Of a stretch of 64,000 nt of DNA, positions 16,695-26,204 are shown piece by piece. The position numbers and the translations under genes are program-made. How positions within the stretch are numbered: the stretch's first letter is position 1; the number at the start of each line of letters is the position of its first letter. This DNA comes from UBA5078 sp964538025 (GTDB lineage Bacteria > Pseudomonadota > Gammaproteobacteria > Pseudomonadales > Pseudohongiellaceae): contig CAZICZ010000009.1 of NCBI GenBank assembly GCA_964538025.1, forward strand, positions 62,001 through 126,000, written 5' to 3'. The notes under the pieces were generated by a model. It ran no database searches, was not told where the DNA came from, and saw only the letters and a list, made by a program, of their open reading frames with translations.

Positions 16695-18629
16695 CTAGTG
16701 TTCGCTCGCAGGGCCACCAATGGTGCTGTCACCGGCGTTGGTTTCCGGTTCCCGCACGGTGCTCCTGGTAGAGCCGGATCCCGAACCATCGCTGCTCCAG
16801 TCAGCCGGCGGTCGAGGCTTCCTGCCCGCCATGATATCGGTGATCTGATCGGCATCGATGGTTTCGTATTCCAGCAAGGCATCCTTCATCAATTCCAGCT
16901 TGTCGCGGTTTTCTTCCAGAATGGTCTTTGCCTTCTTGTAGCACTCATCGATGATGCGCTTTATTTCTTCATCAATAACCTTCGCCGTCTCACCGGAATG
17001 CGCCTTGCTGTTGGAAGACGTGGAGCGCCCAAGGAAAACTTCGCCATCATCTTCGGCATAGGTCAGTGGTCCAAGCTTTTCAGAAAGGCCCCACTTGGTC
17101 ACCATATTGCGCGCCATGTCCGTTGCGCGCTGGATATCGTTCGAAGCCCCGGTTGTGACACCCTCGGAACCCAAGGTCATTTCTTCCGCGATGCGGCCAC
17201 CGTAAAGGCTGCAAATCTGGCTCAATATTCCCTGCTTGCTGAGGCTGTAACGGTCCTCTTCCGGCAGGAACATCGTCACTCCGAGTGCCCTTCCACGAGG
17301 GATGATGCTGACTTTGTAGACAGGGTCATGCTCTGGCACAAGGCGACCGACAATGGCGTGCCCCGACTCATGGTATGCCGTGTTCAGTTTTTCTTTATCG
17401 GACATGACCATGGACTTGCGCTCTGCCCCCATCATGATCTTGTCCTTCGCTTTTTCAAACTCCTCCATGGTCACCAACTTGCGGTTTCCACGGGCGGCAA
17501 ACAGCGCTGCCTCGTTCACGAGATTCGCGAGGTCTGCACCGGAGAAGCCAGGCGTGCCCCGGGCAATCACGGAGGCATTCACACGCTCATCAATCGGAAC
17601 TTTGCGCATGTGCACCTTGAGGATCTGCTCACGACCTCGGATATCAGGCAATCCAACCACGACCTGACGGTCGAAACGCCCTGGCCGCAGGAGCGCCGGG
17701 TCGAGGACGTCCGGACGGTTGGTGGCGGCGATGACGATAATGCCGTCATTGGCCTCGAAACCATCCATCTCTACCAGCAACTGGTTCAGGGTTTGCTCGC
17801 GCTCATCATGCCCGCCGCCTAAGCCGGCGCCACGGTGCCGACCTACAGCGTCAATCTCATCGATAAAAATAATGCAGGGGGACTGCTTTTTCGCCTGATC
17901 AAACATGTCACGCACGCGCGAGGCGCCCACCCCGACGAACATTTCAACGAAATCGGAGCCGGAAATTGAGAAGAACGGGACTTTCGCTTCACCTGCTATT
18001 GCCTTTGCGAGCAGGGTTTTCCCCGTCCCCGGCTGTCCCACCATCAGGATGCCGCGGGGAATACGCCCACCAAGACGCTGGAATTTATCCGGCTCACGCA
18101 GGAAGTCGACAAGCTCTTTGACATCTTCCTTCGCCTCATCCACACCTGCCACGTCTGCGAAGGTGACCTTGATCTGATCCTCCCCTAGCAACTTTGCCTT
18201 GCTCTTGCCGAAGGACATCGGGCCGCCTTTGCCGCCACCCGCACCGCCCTGCATCTGGCGCATAAAGAAGAAGAACAAACCGATAATGATCAGAATGGGA
18301 AAACTTGCCACAAACAGCTGCGACCAAATACTTTGTCTTTCCGGCTCTGCTCCAACGATTTCAACGCCATTGTTGAACAGGTCATTCATCAGCTGGTCAT
18401 CCCCGATCATAGGGATAGTCGTGGTGAATTGCGTGTTATCCATGCGCCGCCCGGAGACAGAAATGCCGGAAATGGTGACCGAGCGCACCTGCCCCGCACG
18501 CACTTCCTTCACAAAATCCGAGTAGGTCACTCCGACACTGCTGGTTTCCTGATTGATATTGTTGAAGACCGTCAGCAAAACTGCGGCGATCACCATCCAG
18601 AGCAGTAAATTTTTTGCCATATCATTCAA
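16695..18629 (-). CDS. ftsH: ATP-dependent zinc metalloprotease FtsH
   Basis: FtsH is a hexameric inner-membrane AAA protease that degrades sigma-32, LpxC and misassembled membrane proteins. The 644 residues hold TM1 (about 7-25), a periplasmic domain, TM2 (about 104-122), Walker A GQPGTGKT (198-205), Walker B IIFIDEID, the second region of homology and the zinc site HESGH (418-422). I give the TTG at 18629 because GGGGGA is 7 bases before it. The ATG at 18620 (MAKNLLLW) is the usual annotated start but has no spaced ribosome site. rlmE, usually upstream, is absent. Confidence 0.97.
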   Translation of the reverse strand: MNDMAKNLLLWMVIAAVLLTVFNNINQETSSVGVTYSDFVKEVRAGQVRSVTISGISVSGRRMDNTQFTTTIPMIGDDQLMNDLFNNGVEIVGAEPERQSIWSQLFVASFPILIIIGLFFFFMRQMQGGAGGGKGGPMSFGKSKAKLLGEDQIKVTFADVAGVDEAKEDVKELVDFLREPDKFQRLGGRIPRGILMVGQPGTGKTLLAKAIAGEAKVPFFSISGSDFVEMFVGVGASRVRDMFDQAKKQSPCIIFIDEIDAVGRHRGAGLGGGHDEREQTLNQLLVEMDGFEANDGIIVIAATNRPDVLDPALLRPGRFDRQVVVGLPDIRGREQILKVHMRKVPIDERVNASVIARGTPGFSGADLANLVNEAALFAARGNRKLVTMEEFEKAKDKIMMGAERKSMVMSDKEKLNTAYHESGHAIVGRLVPEHDPVYKVSIIPRGRALGVTMFLPEEDRYSLSKQGILSQICSLYGGRIAEEMTLGSEGVTTGASNDIQRATDMARNMVTKWGLSEKLGPLTYAEDDGEVFLGRSTSSNSKAHSGETAKVIDEEIKRIIDECYKKAKTILEENRDKLELMKDALLEYETIDADQITDIMAGRKPRPPADWSSDGSGSGSTRSTVREPETNAGDSTIGGPASEH

Positions 18630-18988
18630 GGGATTATCCCCCTACACGTTGTTAACTGTTGTCGATAATGCCCCGATGGCATCTCGCGGCGCGCTCGTGT
18701 TCGTTTGGGACGCCTTATCATTACTTTCCGACTGTCTGACCAGATCACTCGTTGGATACTGGCAGATCGGTGAAACTGAGTGTTAATCCTGCCTCTGTTC
18801 TGATGCTTGCGGGGGCCATGGAATAGACCCGTTCCGACAGGCCATCATTGCACGCGTGGCGGCAACGGATGGCAAGGCGAAGCCGACGATCGTCACTTGC
18901 CTCAGATATTGGGAGTTGTTGGGGATATTACAAGATGAAGGCGAACAAAGTCCAAAAATTGCACAGCCCGTCGGGGCGGGCAGCCCGG
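18630..18988. other. Intergenic region without a gene between ftsH and yhbY
   Basis: About 430 bp separates the divergent ftsH and yhbY. Six-frame reading shows only short frames without family resemblance. I searched for RlmE (FtsJ) motifs on the minus strand and found none, so this is neither an intact nor a recognisably decayed rlmE. It must hold the ftsH promoter, which I could not place with confidence. Confidence 0.6.
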
Positions 18989-19016
18989 TTGTGTATTTCC
19001 CCGGCTAGGCTACAAT
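18989..19016 (+). promoter_or_regulatory. Sigma-70 promoter of yhbY
   Basis: TTGTGT (18989-18994), a 16-bp spacer and TACAAT (19011-19016) lie about 45 bp before the yhbY ATG. Confidence 0.65.
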
Positions 19017-19060
19017 GGCGCCTCATTTTTTTACCGAAACACCAGCTGTGAACCGTCACT

Positions 19061-19375
19061 ATGAAATTAGCACCACAAGACAGGAAACACTTCCGCACCA
19101 TCGCCCACACACTGTCTCCCGTGGTGACCATCGCCCAGAAGGGCCTGACCGAATCCGTTTTCGAAGAAATTGATCGCGCCCTGGCAAGGCACGAGCTGAT
19201 CAAGATTAAGATTTTCGCGGCGGACCGCGATGCTCGAAAAGCATTGACGGACGAAGTATGTTCAACGGTGAACGCAGAAATGATTCAGAGCATTGGCAAT
19301 GTAGTCGTTCTGTTCCGCGCAGCGCCAAAACCCAACCCGAAACTGTCCAATCTTCTGCGCTTTCAGGCAAAGTAA
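19061..19375 (+). CDS. yhbY: YhbY-type CRM-domain RNA-binding protein
   Basis: The 104-residue single CRS1-YhbY (CRM) domain protein associates with pre-50S ribosomal subunits. LSPVVTIAQKGLTESVFEEIDRAL and LIKIKIFAADRDAR fit the fold, and the GxxG-type loop seems to be represented by the AQKGLTE region. It is transcribed away from ftsH and converges on greA with 14 bp between stops. Confidence 0.93.
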   Translation: MKLAPQDRKHFRTIAHTLSPVVTIAQKGLTESVFEEIDRALARHELIKIKIFAADRDARKALTDEVCSTVNAEMIQSIGNVVVLFRAAPKPNPKLSNLLRFQAK

Positions 19376-19389
19376 AGGCAACGCATCCT

Positions 19390-19866
19390 CTAGAGATGCT
19401 CCACCTTGACGATTTCATAATCGATGTCACCGGCAGGCGCCTTGACCACGATTTCCTCCCCCACTTCCTTGCCCATGATGGCGCGTGAGATGGGAGAGCC
19501 CACGGAAATCCTTCCTGCCTTCACGTCCGCTTCATCCTCACCGACGATCTGGTAGACCACTTCTGTGTCAGTGTCGAGGTTGAGCAATGTCACCGTCACG
19601 CCGAAAATCACGCGACCCGTGGCAGGAATTGCGCGCACATCGATGACCTCGGAGTCAGCGAGCTTTCCTTCGATCTCCTTGATTCGGCCTTCGCAAAAGC
19701 TCTGCTGTTCGCGCGCGGCATGATATTCGGCGTTCTCCTTGAGATCCCCGTGCTCGCGCGCTTCTGCTATCGCCTGGATGATGCGCGGTCGACGCTCGGT
19801 CTTCAGTTCGTTCAACTCGGCGCGCAGACGCTCGGCGCCTGCCACTGTCATGGGAACTTTTCTCAT
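19390..19866 (-). CDS. greA: Transcription elongation factor GreA
   Basis: GreA rescues backtracked RNA polymerase by stimulating transcript cleavage. The 158 residues form an N-terminal coiled coil (MTVAGAERLRAELNELK..., with the acidic tip HGDLKENAEYH) and a C-terminal globular FKBP-like domain. The start overlaps the carB stop by 4 bp (ATGA), so it is the last gene of carA-carB-greA, as described for Pseudomonas. Confidence 0.98.
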   Translation of the reverse strand: MRKVPMTVAGAERLRAELNELKTERRPRIIQAIAEAREHGDLKENAEYHAAREQQSFCEGRIKEIEGKLADSEVIDVRAIPATGRVIFGVTVTLLNLDTDTEVVYQIVGEDEADVKAGRISVGSPISRAIMGKEVGEEIVVKAPAGDIDYEIVKVEHL

Positions 19867-22800
19867 AGCTCTGCGTGTAGCTCCTGAATCGTGTAGACAG
19901 AAAGCTTATCACCGAACTCCAGGGCTTCACAGACAGCGAGCGCGCCGGCAATCGTCGTTGTACAGGACACATCGTGCCTCAAGGCCGTTCTGCGAATAAT
20001 CGAGGAATCCGCAATAGCCTGTTTGCCCTCCGTGGTATTGACCACGAGCTGCACTTCCTCGTTTTTCATCATGTCCACGATATGCGGACGCCCTTCATTC
20101 ACCTTGTTGACCTGCGTCACAGGCAGCCCCGCAGCGGAGATGACTGCAGCGGTGCCCTGAGTTGCCAGCAAAGAGAATCCCAGCGCATGGAGCTTACGCG
20201 CCACTTCTGCCACTTTGGGTTTGTCAGCGTCCCTGACGCTGATGAACACAGCACCGCCCGACTTGATCTCCTCGCCGGCACCAAGTTGCGATTTTGCAAA
20301 TGCCTCGGCGAAGGTGCGACCCACTCCCATGACCTCACCCGTGGATTTCATTTCGGGGCCAAGAATCGGATCAACACCGGGGAACTTGTTGAAGGGGAAT
20401 ACGGCTTCTTTCACCGCAAAATTACGCGGGATAATTTCCTTCTCGAAACCCTGTTCCTTCAAGCTCATGCCTGCCATGCATCGTGCGGCAACTTTTGCCA
20501 AGGAAACTCCGATGCATTTGGAGACAAATGGCACCGTGCGCGACGCACGCGGGTTCACTTCAATGACATAGATCTCGCCGTCCTGATAGGCAAGCTGGGT
20601 ATTCATCAATCCCACTACTTTCAGCTCGCGCGCCAGCATGGTGACCTGCTCGCGAATACGGTTCTGCACCGACTCTGACAAATTGTAGGGAGGGAGTGAA
20701 CACGCGGAGTCACCGGAGTGCACACCCGCCTGTTCGATGTGCTGCATGATGGCTCCCACCACCACTTGCTCACCGTCGCTGACCAGATCCACATCGATCT
20801 CAATCGCGGCATTCAGGAAATAGTCGAGCAACACCGGGCTTTCATTGCCCACTTTCACGGAGTTGCGCATATACCGGCGCAATTCTTCTTCGTTGTACAC
20901 AATCTCCATCGCGCGTCCACCCAGTACATAAGAGGGCCGCACAACCAGGGGATAGGAAATCTTTTCGGCCGCAGCAAGGCTTTCCTCGAAGCTGCGCACA
21001 ATGCAGTTCGGAGGTTGCTTCAAGCCGAGCTTTTGAATCATGCGCTGGAAGCGTTCCCGATCCTCGGCGAGATCAATAGCATCGGCGGATGTTCCGATAA
21101 TGGGAACACCTGCTTTCTCCAGCCGAGTCACAAGATTCAAGGGAGTCTGCCCACCAAACTGCACGATGACACCATGCGGTTTCTCGAGCTCTGCAATTTC
21201 AATGACGTCTTCGAAGGTCACTGGCTCGAAATACAGGCGATCCGAAATGTTGTAATCCGTTGAAACCGTTTCAGGGTTGCAATTGACCATAATGGTCTCA
21301 TAGCCGTCTTCGCGCATGGCGAGCGCCGCATGCACGCAGCAATAGTCAAATTCAATCCCTTGTCCGATGCGGTTCGGCCCTCCTCCCAACACCATGATTT
21401 TTTTGCGATCAGAAGGTTTCGCTTCGCACTCTTCCTCATAAGTGGAGTACATATAGGCTGTGGCGGAAGCAAATTCGGCAGCGCAAGTATCCACGCGCTT
21501 GTACACGGGTCTCACGCCCAGAGCATGCCGGTGTTTTTGCACCATTAACTCGGGCACCTTCATCAAGACCGCCATACGGGCATCAGAGAATCCTTTCTGC
21601 TTGAGCCTGAACATGGTGTTCTTGTCGATATCGTTCAGCTGCATTTCGGCAATGCGCGCCTCTTCGTGCATCAGATCCTCGATCTGTGCCAGAAACCAGG
21701 GATCGATCCCGGTGAGTTCAGCCACGGTGGCGACAGACCAGCCCTGACGGAAGGCATCCGCGATGTACCAGACGCGCTCGCCTCCGGCATCCTTCAGTTC
21801 GCGTTTCAGGATATCGAGAGAATCACTAAGCTCCGTTTCCAGCACCGGATCAAATCCAGAAACGCCTACTTCCAGACCTCGCAATGCTTTTTGAATGGAC
21901 TCTTGGAAGGTGCGCCCGATGGCCATCACCTCGCCCACCGACTTCATCTGGGTGGTGATGCGATCATTGGTTTCGGGGAATTTTTCAAAGGTGAAACGCG
22001 GGATTTTTGTGACGACATAATCAATCGTCGGTTCGAACGAAGATGGTGTCGCACCGCCGGTAATCTCATTGCGTAATTCATCGAGCGTATAGCCTACAGC
22101 CAGTTTTGCTGCGACGCGCGCAATCGGAAAACCAGTAGCCTTGGATGCCAGTGCGGATGAACGAGACACGCGAGGGTTCATTTCAATGATCACCAGACGC
22201 CCAGTCTTGGGACACATCCCGAACTGGACGTTTGAACCGCCGGTTTCTACTCCAATTTCACGCAGCACGGCAATCGCTGCGTTACGCAGAATCTGATATT
22301 CCTTGTCCGTCAAAGTTTGCGAGGGCGCGACCGTAATCGAATCCCCTGTATGCACACCCATCGCATCGAAGTTCTCGATTGTGCACACAATGATGCAATT
22401 GTCATTGCGGTCACGCACGACTTCCAGTTCATATTCCTTCCAGCCAATTAATGACTCATCAATCAACAATTCGTTGATTGGCGAGAGCTCGAGGCCGCGC
22501 GTACAGATTTCGATGAACTCTTCTTTGTTGTAGGCGATACCGCCGCCGCTGCCGCCGAGCGTAAAAGACGGCCGAATAATGCAGGGGAATCCCACCAGGT
22601 CGAGTGCAGCGAAGGCCTCTTCCATATTGTGCGCCATGCCGTGCGCAGGTGTTGCCAATCCGATAGCCTTCATGGCGTTGTCAAACAGTTCGCGGTTTTC
22701 TGCCTTGTCAATGGCATCGCAACTGGCGCCAATCAATTCAACCTTGTACTTATCAAGCACGCCATGCCGGTTGAGGTCCAGGGCGCAATTCAGCGCAGTC

Positions 22801-23078
22801 TGTCCACCCATTGTTGGCAGAATGGCATCCGGGCGCTCCTTCTCAATGATTTTCTCGACGATTTCCCAGGTCACTGGCTCGATGTATGTGGCATCAGCCA
22901 TGGACGGATCGGTCATGATAGTCGCAGGGTTGGAGTTCACGAGGATGACGCGATACCCCTCTTCCCGCAGCGCCTGACAGGCCTGAGCGCCCGAGTAGTC
23001 AAACTCGCACGCCTGACCGATCACGATGGGACCTGCACCAAGGATGAGGATACTGTTTATGTCGGATCTTTTTGGCAT
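19863..23078 (-). CDS. carB: Carbamoyl-phosphate synthase large subunit
   Basis: CarB makes carbamoyl phosphate from bicarbonate, ammonia and two ATP for arginine and pyrimidines. The 1071 residues form two homologous ATP-grasp halves (GAGPIVIGQACEFDYSG and GGGPNRIGQGIEFDYCC open them), an oligomerisation domain and a C-terminal allosteric MGS-like domain (about 935-1070). The ATG at 23078 (MPKRSDI) is the conserved start. A 96-bp spacer separates it from carA; unlike Pseudomonas there is no small gene between them. Confidence 0.98.
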   Translation of the reverse strand: MPKRSDINSILILGAGPIVIGQACEFDYSGAQACQALREEGYRVILVNSNPATIMTDPSMADATYIEPVTWEIVEKIIEKERPDAILPTMGGQTALNCALDLNRHGVLDKYKVELIGASCDAIDKAENRELFDNAMKAIGLATPAHGMAHNMEEAFAALDLVGFPCIIRPSFTLGGSGGGIAYNKEEFIEICTRGLELSPINELLIDESLIGWKEYELEVVRDRNDNCIIVCTIENFDAMGVHTGDSITVAPSQTLTDKEYQILRNAAIAVLREIGVETGGSNVQFGMCPKTGRLVIIEMNPRVSRSSALASKATGFPIARVAAKLAVGYTLDELRNEITGGATPSSFEPTIDYVVTKIPRFTFEKFPETNDRITTQMKSVGEVMAIGRTFQESIQKALRGLEVGVSGFDPVLETELSDSLDILKRELKDAGGERVWYIADAFRQGWSVATVAELTGIDPWFLAQIEDLMHEEARIAEMQLNDIDKNTMFRLKQKGFSDARMAVLMKVPELMVQKHRHALGVRPVYKRVDTCAAEFASATAYMYSTYEEECEAKPSDRKKIMVLGGGPNRIGQGIEFDYCCVHAALAMREDGYETIMVNCNPETVSTDYNISDRLYFEPVTFEDVIEIAELEKPHGVIVQFGGQTPLNLVTRLEKAGVPIIGTSADAIDLAEDRERFQRMIQKLGLKQPPNCIVRSFEESLAAAEKISYPLVVRPSYVLGGRAMEIVYNEEELRRYMRNSVKVGNESPVLLDYFLNAAIEIDVDLVSDGEQVVVGAIMQHIEQAGVHSGDSACSLPPYNLSESVQNRIREQVTMLARELKVVGLMNTQLAYQDGEIYVIEVNPRASRTVPFVSKCIGVSLAKVAARCMAGMSLKEQGFEKEIIPRNFAVKEAVFPFNKFPGVDPILGPEMKSTGEVMGVGRTFAEAFAKSQLGAGEEIKSGGAVFISVRDADKPKVAEVARKLHALGFSLLATQGTAAVISAAGLPVTQVNKVNEGRPHIVDMMKNEEVQLVVNTTEGKQAIADSSIIRRTALRHDVSCTTTIAGALAVCEALEFGDKLSVYTIQELHAEL

Positions 23079-23174
23079 ATTCAAACCGTAGGTCTAGGAG
23101 TTGCCGAGGCACGATGCCCGTCAACGGGTTTATCTGTTCAACCCGGGCGTGGCGACACCCCGGGGATACCTTGT

Positions 23175-24320
23175 CTAACGACTGGCTCTTGCCTTCATCA
23201 AATCAATGAAATGATCGAAGAGCGAGGTGATGTCATGCGGTCCCGGACTTGCTTCGGGATGCCCCTGGAACGCGAACGCAGGCTTATCGGTTCGCTCCAC
23301 CCCTTGCAGGGTGCCATCAAACAGAGAACGGTGAGTCGCTCGCAGCGTCATTGGCAAGGAGGCCTCGTCAACGGCGAATCCATGATTCTGACTGGTGATA
23401 AACACGGCGCCTGTGGCGATGTTCTGAACAGGATGGTTAGCCCCGTGATGACCGAGGCGCATCTTGACTGTCTTCGCCCCGCAGGCCAAGGCCAAAATCT
23501 GACAGCCCAGACAAATGCCAAAGACAGGAATATTCAAATCAAGGAATCGTTTGGTTGCCGCGATAGCGTACTCACAGGGTTCTGGATCTCCGGGGCCGTT
23601 GGATAGAAACACACCGTCAGGTTTCAGAGCCAGAACCTCATCTGCAGTGGTCTGAGCCGGTACAACAGTCACCTTGCAGTGACGCTCGGACAGATGTCGC
23701 AGAATGTTGATCTTGACGCCAAAGTCGTAAGCCACCACGTGGAAGGGCTTGGTGTGTTCACGTGCCGTGTGACCCGTTTCGAGCTGCCACAAGCCTTCAT
23801 TCCATTCATACGCCTTGGCAGTAGTGACCTCCTTGGCAAGGTCCATTCCCTTCAATCCAGGAAACGCACGGGCATGTTCCAATGCTTTTGCCTCGCCTCC
23901 GTCTGCCAATGCGTCGCCACTGAGCAGGCAGCCGTTCAGCGGCCCCTTGTCACGCAACAAACGAGTCAGACGTCGTGTATCGATCTCTGCAATCGCGACG
24001 ACGTTGCGAGCCTTGAGAAAACTTTCCAGATCGGACTCGTTGCGGAAATTGCTGGTAACGCGGGACAAATCACGAATGACAAGTCCTGACGCCCACACTT
24101 TGTCAGACTCGTTGTCCTCGGTGTTCGTGCCGGTGTTTCCAATATGCGGGTAGGTCAATGTGACGATCTGTCGGGCATAAGAAGGGTCTGTCAGGATTTC
24201 CTGATACCCCGTCATAGAGGTATTGAAGACAACCTCGCCACTGGAAAGCCCCAGAGCGCCGATCGCCCTGCCGCGGAATATACTGCCATCTTCCAATGCC
24301 AGCACAGCTGGATTACTCAC
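23175..24320 (-). CDS. carA: Carbamoyl-phosphate synthase small (glutaminase) subunit
   Basis: CarA hydrolyses glutamine to feed ammonia to CarB. The 381 residues show an N-terminal CarA domain (PAVLALEDGSIFRG, VVFNTSMTGYQEILTDPSY) and a class I amidotransferase with the nucleophile in FGICLGCQ and the His-Glu pair in HPEASPGPHD. The GTG at 24320 is chosen because a GGGGGAGAAGG site precedes it and the family starts here. The extended frame beyond 24320 runs through the hairpin and is not coding. Confidence 0.97.
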   Translation of the reverse strand: MSNPAVLALEDGSIFRGRAIGALGLSSGEVVFNTSMTGYQEILTDPSYARQIVTLTYPHIGNTGTNTEDNESDKVWASGLVIRDLSRVTSNFRNESDLESFLKARNVVAIAEIDTRRLTRLLRDKGPLNGCLLSGDALADGGEAKALEHARAFPGLKGMDLAKEVTTAKAYEWNEGLWQLETGHTAREHTKPFHVVAYDFGVKINILRHLSERHCKVTVVPAQTTADEVLALKPDGVFLSNGPGDPEPCEYAIAATKRFLDLNIPVFGICLGCQILALACGAKTVKMRLGHHGANHPVQNIATGAVFITSQNHGFAVDEASLPMTLRATHRSLFDGTLQGVERTDKPAFAFQGHPEASPGPHDITSLFDHFIDLMKARASR

Positions 24321-24353
24321 TGCCTTCTCCCCCAAAAACGCAAAGTACGGGTG

Positions 24354-24391
24354 AAAAAAAGCGGAATGAAACGCTCGCTTCATTCCGCTTT
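24354..24391 (-). terminator. Strong terminator hairpin in the carA leader (candidate attenuator)
   Basis: The stem AAAGCGGAATGAA/TTCATTCCGCTTT (24358-24370 with 24379-24391) has an 8-base loop. On the minus strand it is followed by a T-tract (24354-24360). It lies downstream of the predicted carA promoters and 34 bp before the carA start, so carA transcripts must pass it. It would also stop dapB read-through. Confidence 0.85.
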
Positions 24392-24415
24392 TTGGTAAAT
24401 CCCGTGTTGTGCTCA

Positions 24416-24467
24416 GTTATAAACATACTGAGGCCGCATTGTAACGGAAGGGGGTCTGTGGTGTCTA
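24416..24467 (-). promoter_or_regulatory. Tandem overlapping promoters of carAB-greA
   Basis: Promoter 1 on the minus strand: TAGACA (24462-24467), 18 bp, TACAAT (24438-24443). Promoter 2: TTACAA (24439-24444), 17 bp, TATAAC (24416-24421). Two promoters are also known for E. coli carAB, but their regulation here is not shown. Confidence 0.6.
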
Positions 24468-24503
24468 CGCGAGCGTTACTCTCATCGTCCTAGACCTCGT
24501 GTG

Positions 24504-25310
24504 TCACGCACCAAAAAGCACATCATTCAGTGAATAAAGTCCCGCCGGTTTATCAGCTAGCCACGCTGCGGAGCGCACTGCCCCCTTGGCGAAGGTCATG
24601 CGGCTGCTGGCTTTGTGGGTAATCTCAACGCGCTCACCAAGCCCCGCAAAAATCACTGTGTGATCACCTACGATATCGCCGCCACGAATTGTTGCGAACC
24701 CGATTGTCTTGCGATCGCGTTCATCTCCCAAGCCTTCGCGTCCGTAAACAGCCACTTCTTTCAAATCGCGCCCCAGCGCCTCGGCAATCACTTCCCCCAT
24801 TCGCAAGGCCGTGCCAGAGGGAGCGTCTTTTTTATAGCGATGGTGCGCCTCAACAATCTCGATATCCATCTCATCACCAATGACTCGTGCGGCCATGTCC
24901 AACAATGTGAGACACAGGTTGACGCCCACGCTGAAATTGGGAGCAAACACGATGGGGATTTCGCGCGAAGCAGCGGCAATTGCGGCCTTTTCTTCATCGC
25001 TCAGGCCGGTTGTGCCGATAACAATGGCTTTCTTGTGCGTAACACAAAACGCCAGATGCGCCATGGTTGCTTCGCGCGACGTAAAATCAATAAGGACATC
25101 GAAAAGCGCCTGCTGCCCTTCGAGAGAGTCAACCGCCTGCACACCCAGCGCCTGGATGCCGGCAAGCACGCCCAGGTCTTGCCCGCGAGCGGGGTCTTCG
25201 GGCAGCACCGTCCCAACGCTCACCCGCAGGCTTGCTGCGCTTTGGTGTACTGCCTCTATCAGGGTTTTTCCCATTCGCCCGGCAGCACCGACAATTGCCA
25301 CATTCGCCAT
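24504..25310 (-). CDS. dapB: 4-hydroxy-tetrahydrodipicolinate reductase
   Basis: DapB reduces the dihydrodipicolinate precursor with NAD(P)H in lysine and meso-diaminopimelate synthesis. The 268 residues have the nucleotide loop VGAAGRMGKTLIEA, the active-site HHRYKKDAPSGTAL (catalytic His and Lys) and GTTGLSDEE. In relatives dnaK-dnaJ lie upstream; here an ECF sigma gene is divergent. Confidence 0.97.
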   Translation of the reverse strand: MANVAIVGAAGRMGKTLIEAVHQSAASLRVSVGTVLPEDPARGQDLGVLAGIQALGVQAVDSLEGQQALFDVLIDFTSREATMAHLAFCVTHKKAIVIGTTGLSDEEKAAIAAASREIPIVFAPNFSVGVNLCLTLLDMAARVIGDEMDIEIVEAHHRYKKDAPSGTALRMGEVIAEALGRDLKEVAVYGREGLGDERDRKTIGFATIRGGDIVGDHTVIFAGLGERVEITHKASSRMTFAKGAVRSAAWLADKPAGLYSLNDVLFGA

Positions 25311-25340
25311 CTTGATTCTCGATAAGTGAAAAGGGGACGG

Positions 25341-25369
25341 ATTATAGCCTAGGGCGAGGAGACTACCAA
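25341..25369 (-). promoter_or_regulatory. Sigma-70 promoter of dapB
   Basis: On the minus strand there is TTGGTA (25364-25369), a 17-bp spacer, then a perfect TATAAT (25341-25346), 30 bp before the dapB ATG. Confidence 0.75.
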
Positions 25370-25570
25370 AAATAACAGAGGCTTAGGATCGCTAATTGGG
25401 CAAATTCCCGCCGCGACCCCTCCCGGCCTGAAGGTGCAAATAACTTGCCGCCTATGGCGATATTGGGCAAACTCCTCACTCCGTTGGCATCGCCACCACC
25501 AATCACACATTTGTGCCTGATTTGCCAATAAAAACTCACCTGAAATCAACCTCCGGTTTACCGAAAAGAA

Positions 25571-26125
25571 ATGAGCGAATCCCCGGTCTTGGTCGAAAGA
25601 CAAAAGCGAGAGCGCTACGAAGCGCTTGTCGACGCGTTGTACCAAGACGTGTATCGCTATGCTTATTGGCTTTGCAAGAACAGTGCATTGGCTGAAGATC
25701 TGGTGCAGGAAACTTTTTTGCGTGCATGGCGGTCTTTGGACAGTCTGCAGAATGACAAAGCCGCAAAGGCGTGGCTCTTCACCATCCTGCGCAGAGAAAA
25801 TGCCCGGTTATATGAACGCTACCGGCCCGATCTTGTAGATATCGAAGACCAGTCGATCGAGGACTCATCCGACAATGAGCCCGATCAGCGCATGGATCGC
25901 AAACTGCTCCACGATGCCATTGCCTCGTTGGAGAAAGACTATCGTGAACCCCTGCTGCTGCAGGTGATCGGAGGGTTCAGCGGCAAGGAAATTGCCGAAA
26001 TTCTGGACCTGAACAACAACACTGTGATGACGCGCCTGTTCCGGGCACGGGGAAAACTGAAGCATATTTTTTTCCCCGACGGTAATCCGGACGAGGGCTT
26101 TGACGAGCTCATGGACGACGCATAG
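25571..26125 (+). CDS. ECF-type RNA polymerase sigma factor
   Basis: The 184-residue protein has only sigma regions 2 and 4. Region 2 (about 20-85) contains YRYAYWLCKNSALAEDLVQE and FLRAWRSL. Region 4 (about 120-170) has YREPLLLQVIGGFSGKEIAE with a helix-turn-helix and NNTVMTRLFRARGKL. An acidic linker (DIEDQSIEDSSDNEPDQ) joins them. The gene precedes a single-pass membrane protein, the usual sigma/anti-sigma layout. The signal and regulon are unknown; no clear self-type promoter was identified in the 260 bp before it. Confidence 0.93.
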   Translation: MSESPVLVERQKRERYEALVDALYQDVYRYAYWLCKNSALAEDLVQETFLRAWRSLDSLQNDKAAKAWLFTILRRENARLYERYRPDLVDIEDQSIEDSSDNEPDQRMDRKLLHDAIASLEKDYREPLLLQVIGGFSGKEIAEILDLNNNTVMTRLFRARGKLKHIFFPDGNPDEGFDELMDDA

Positions 26126-26204
26126 TGGGGAATGGCGGGTTGCTCGCCTCCATTCTCTCTTTTCCACCCACCGGGACACTAGGCCCGTAAAGAGTCCAAG
26201 AAAA

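Noticed and set aside
16638..17822. Open frame of 394 codons on the plus strand opposite ftsH
   Set aside because: Antisense to the conserved AAA and protease domains; no start signal.
18640..18900. Possible decayed rlmE
   Set aside because: Minus-strand frames were checked for the SAM motif and K-D-K-E region of RlmE; nothing resembling them was found.
24313..24426. 37-codon frame across the carA leader hairpin
   Set aside because: It would begin about 5 nt after the predicted start site and has no ribosome site; kept only as a remark under the attenuator finding.
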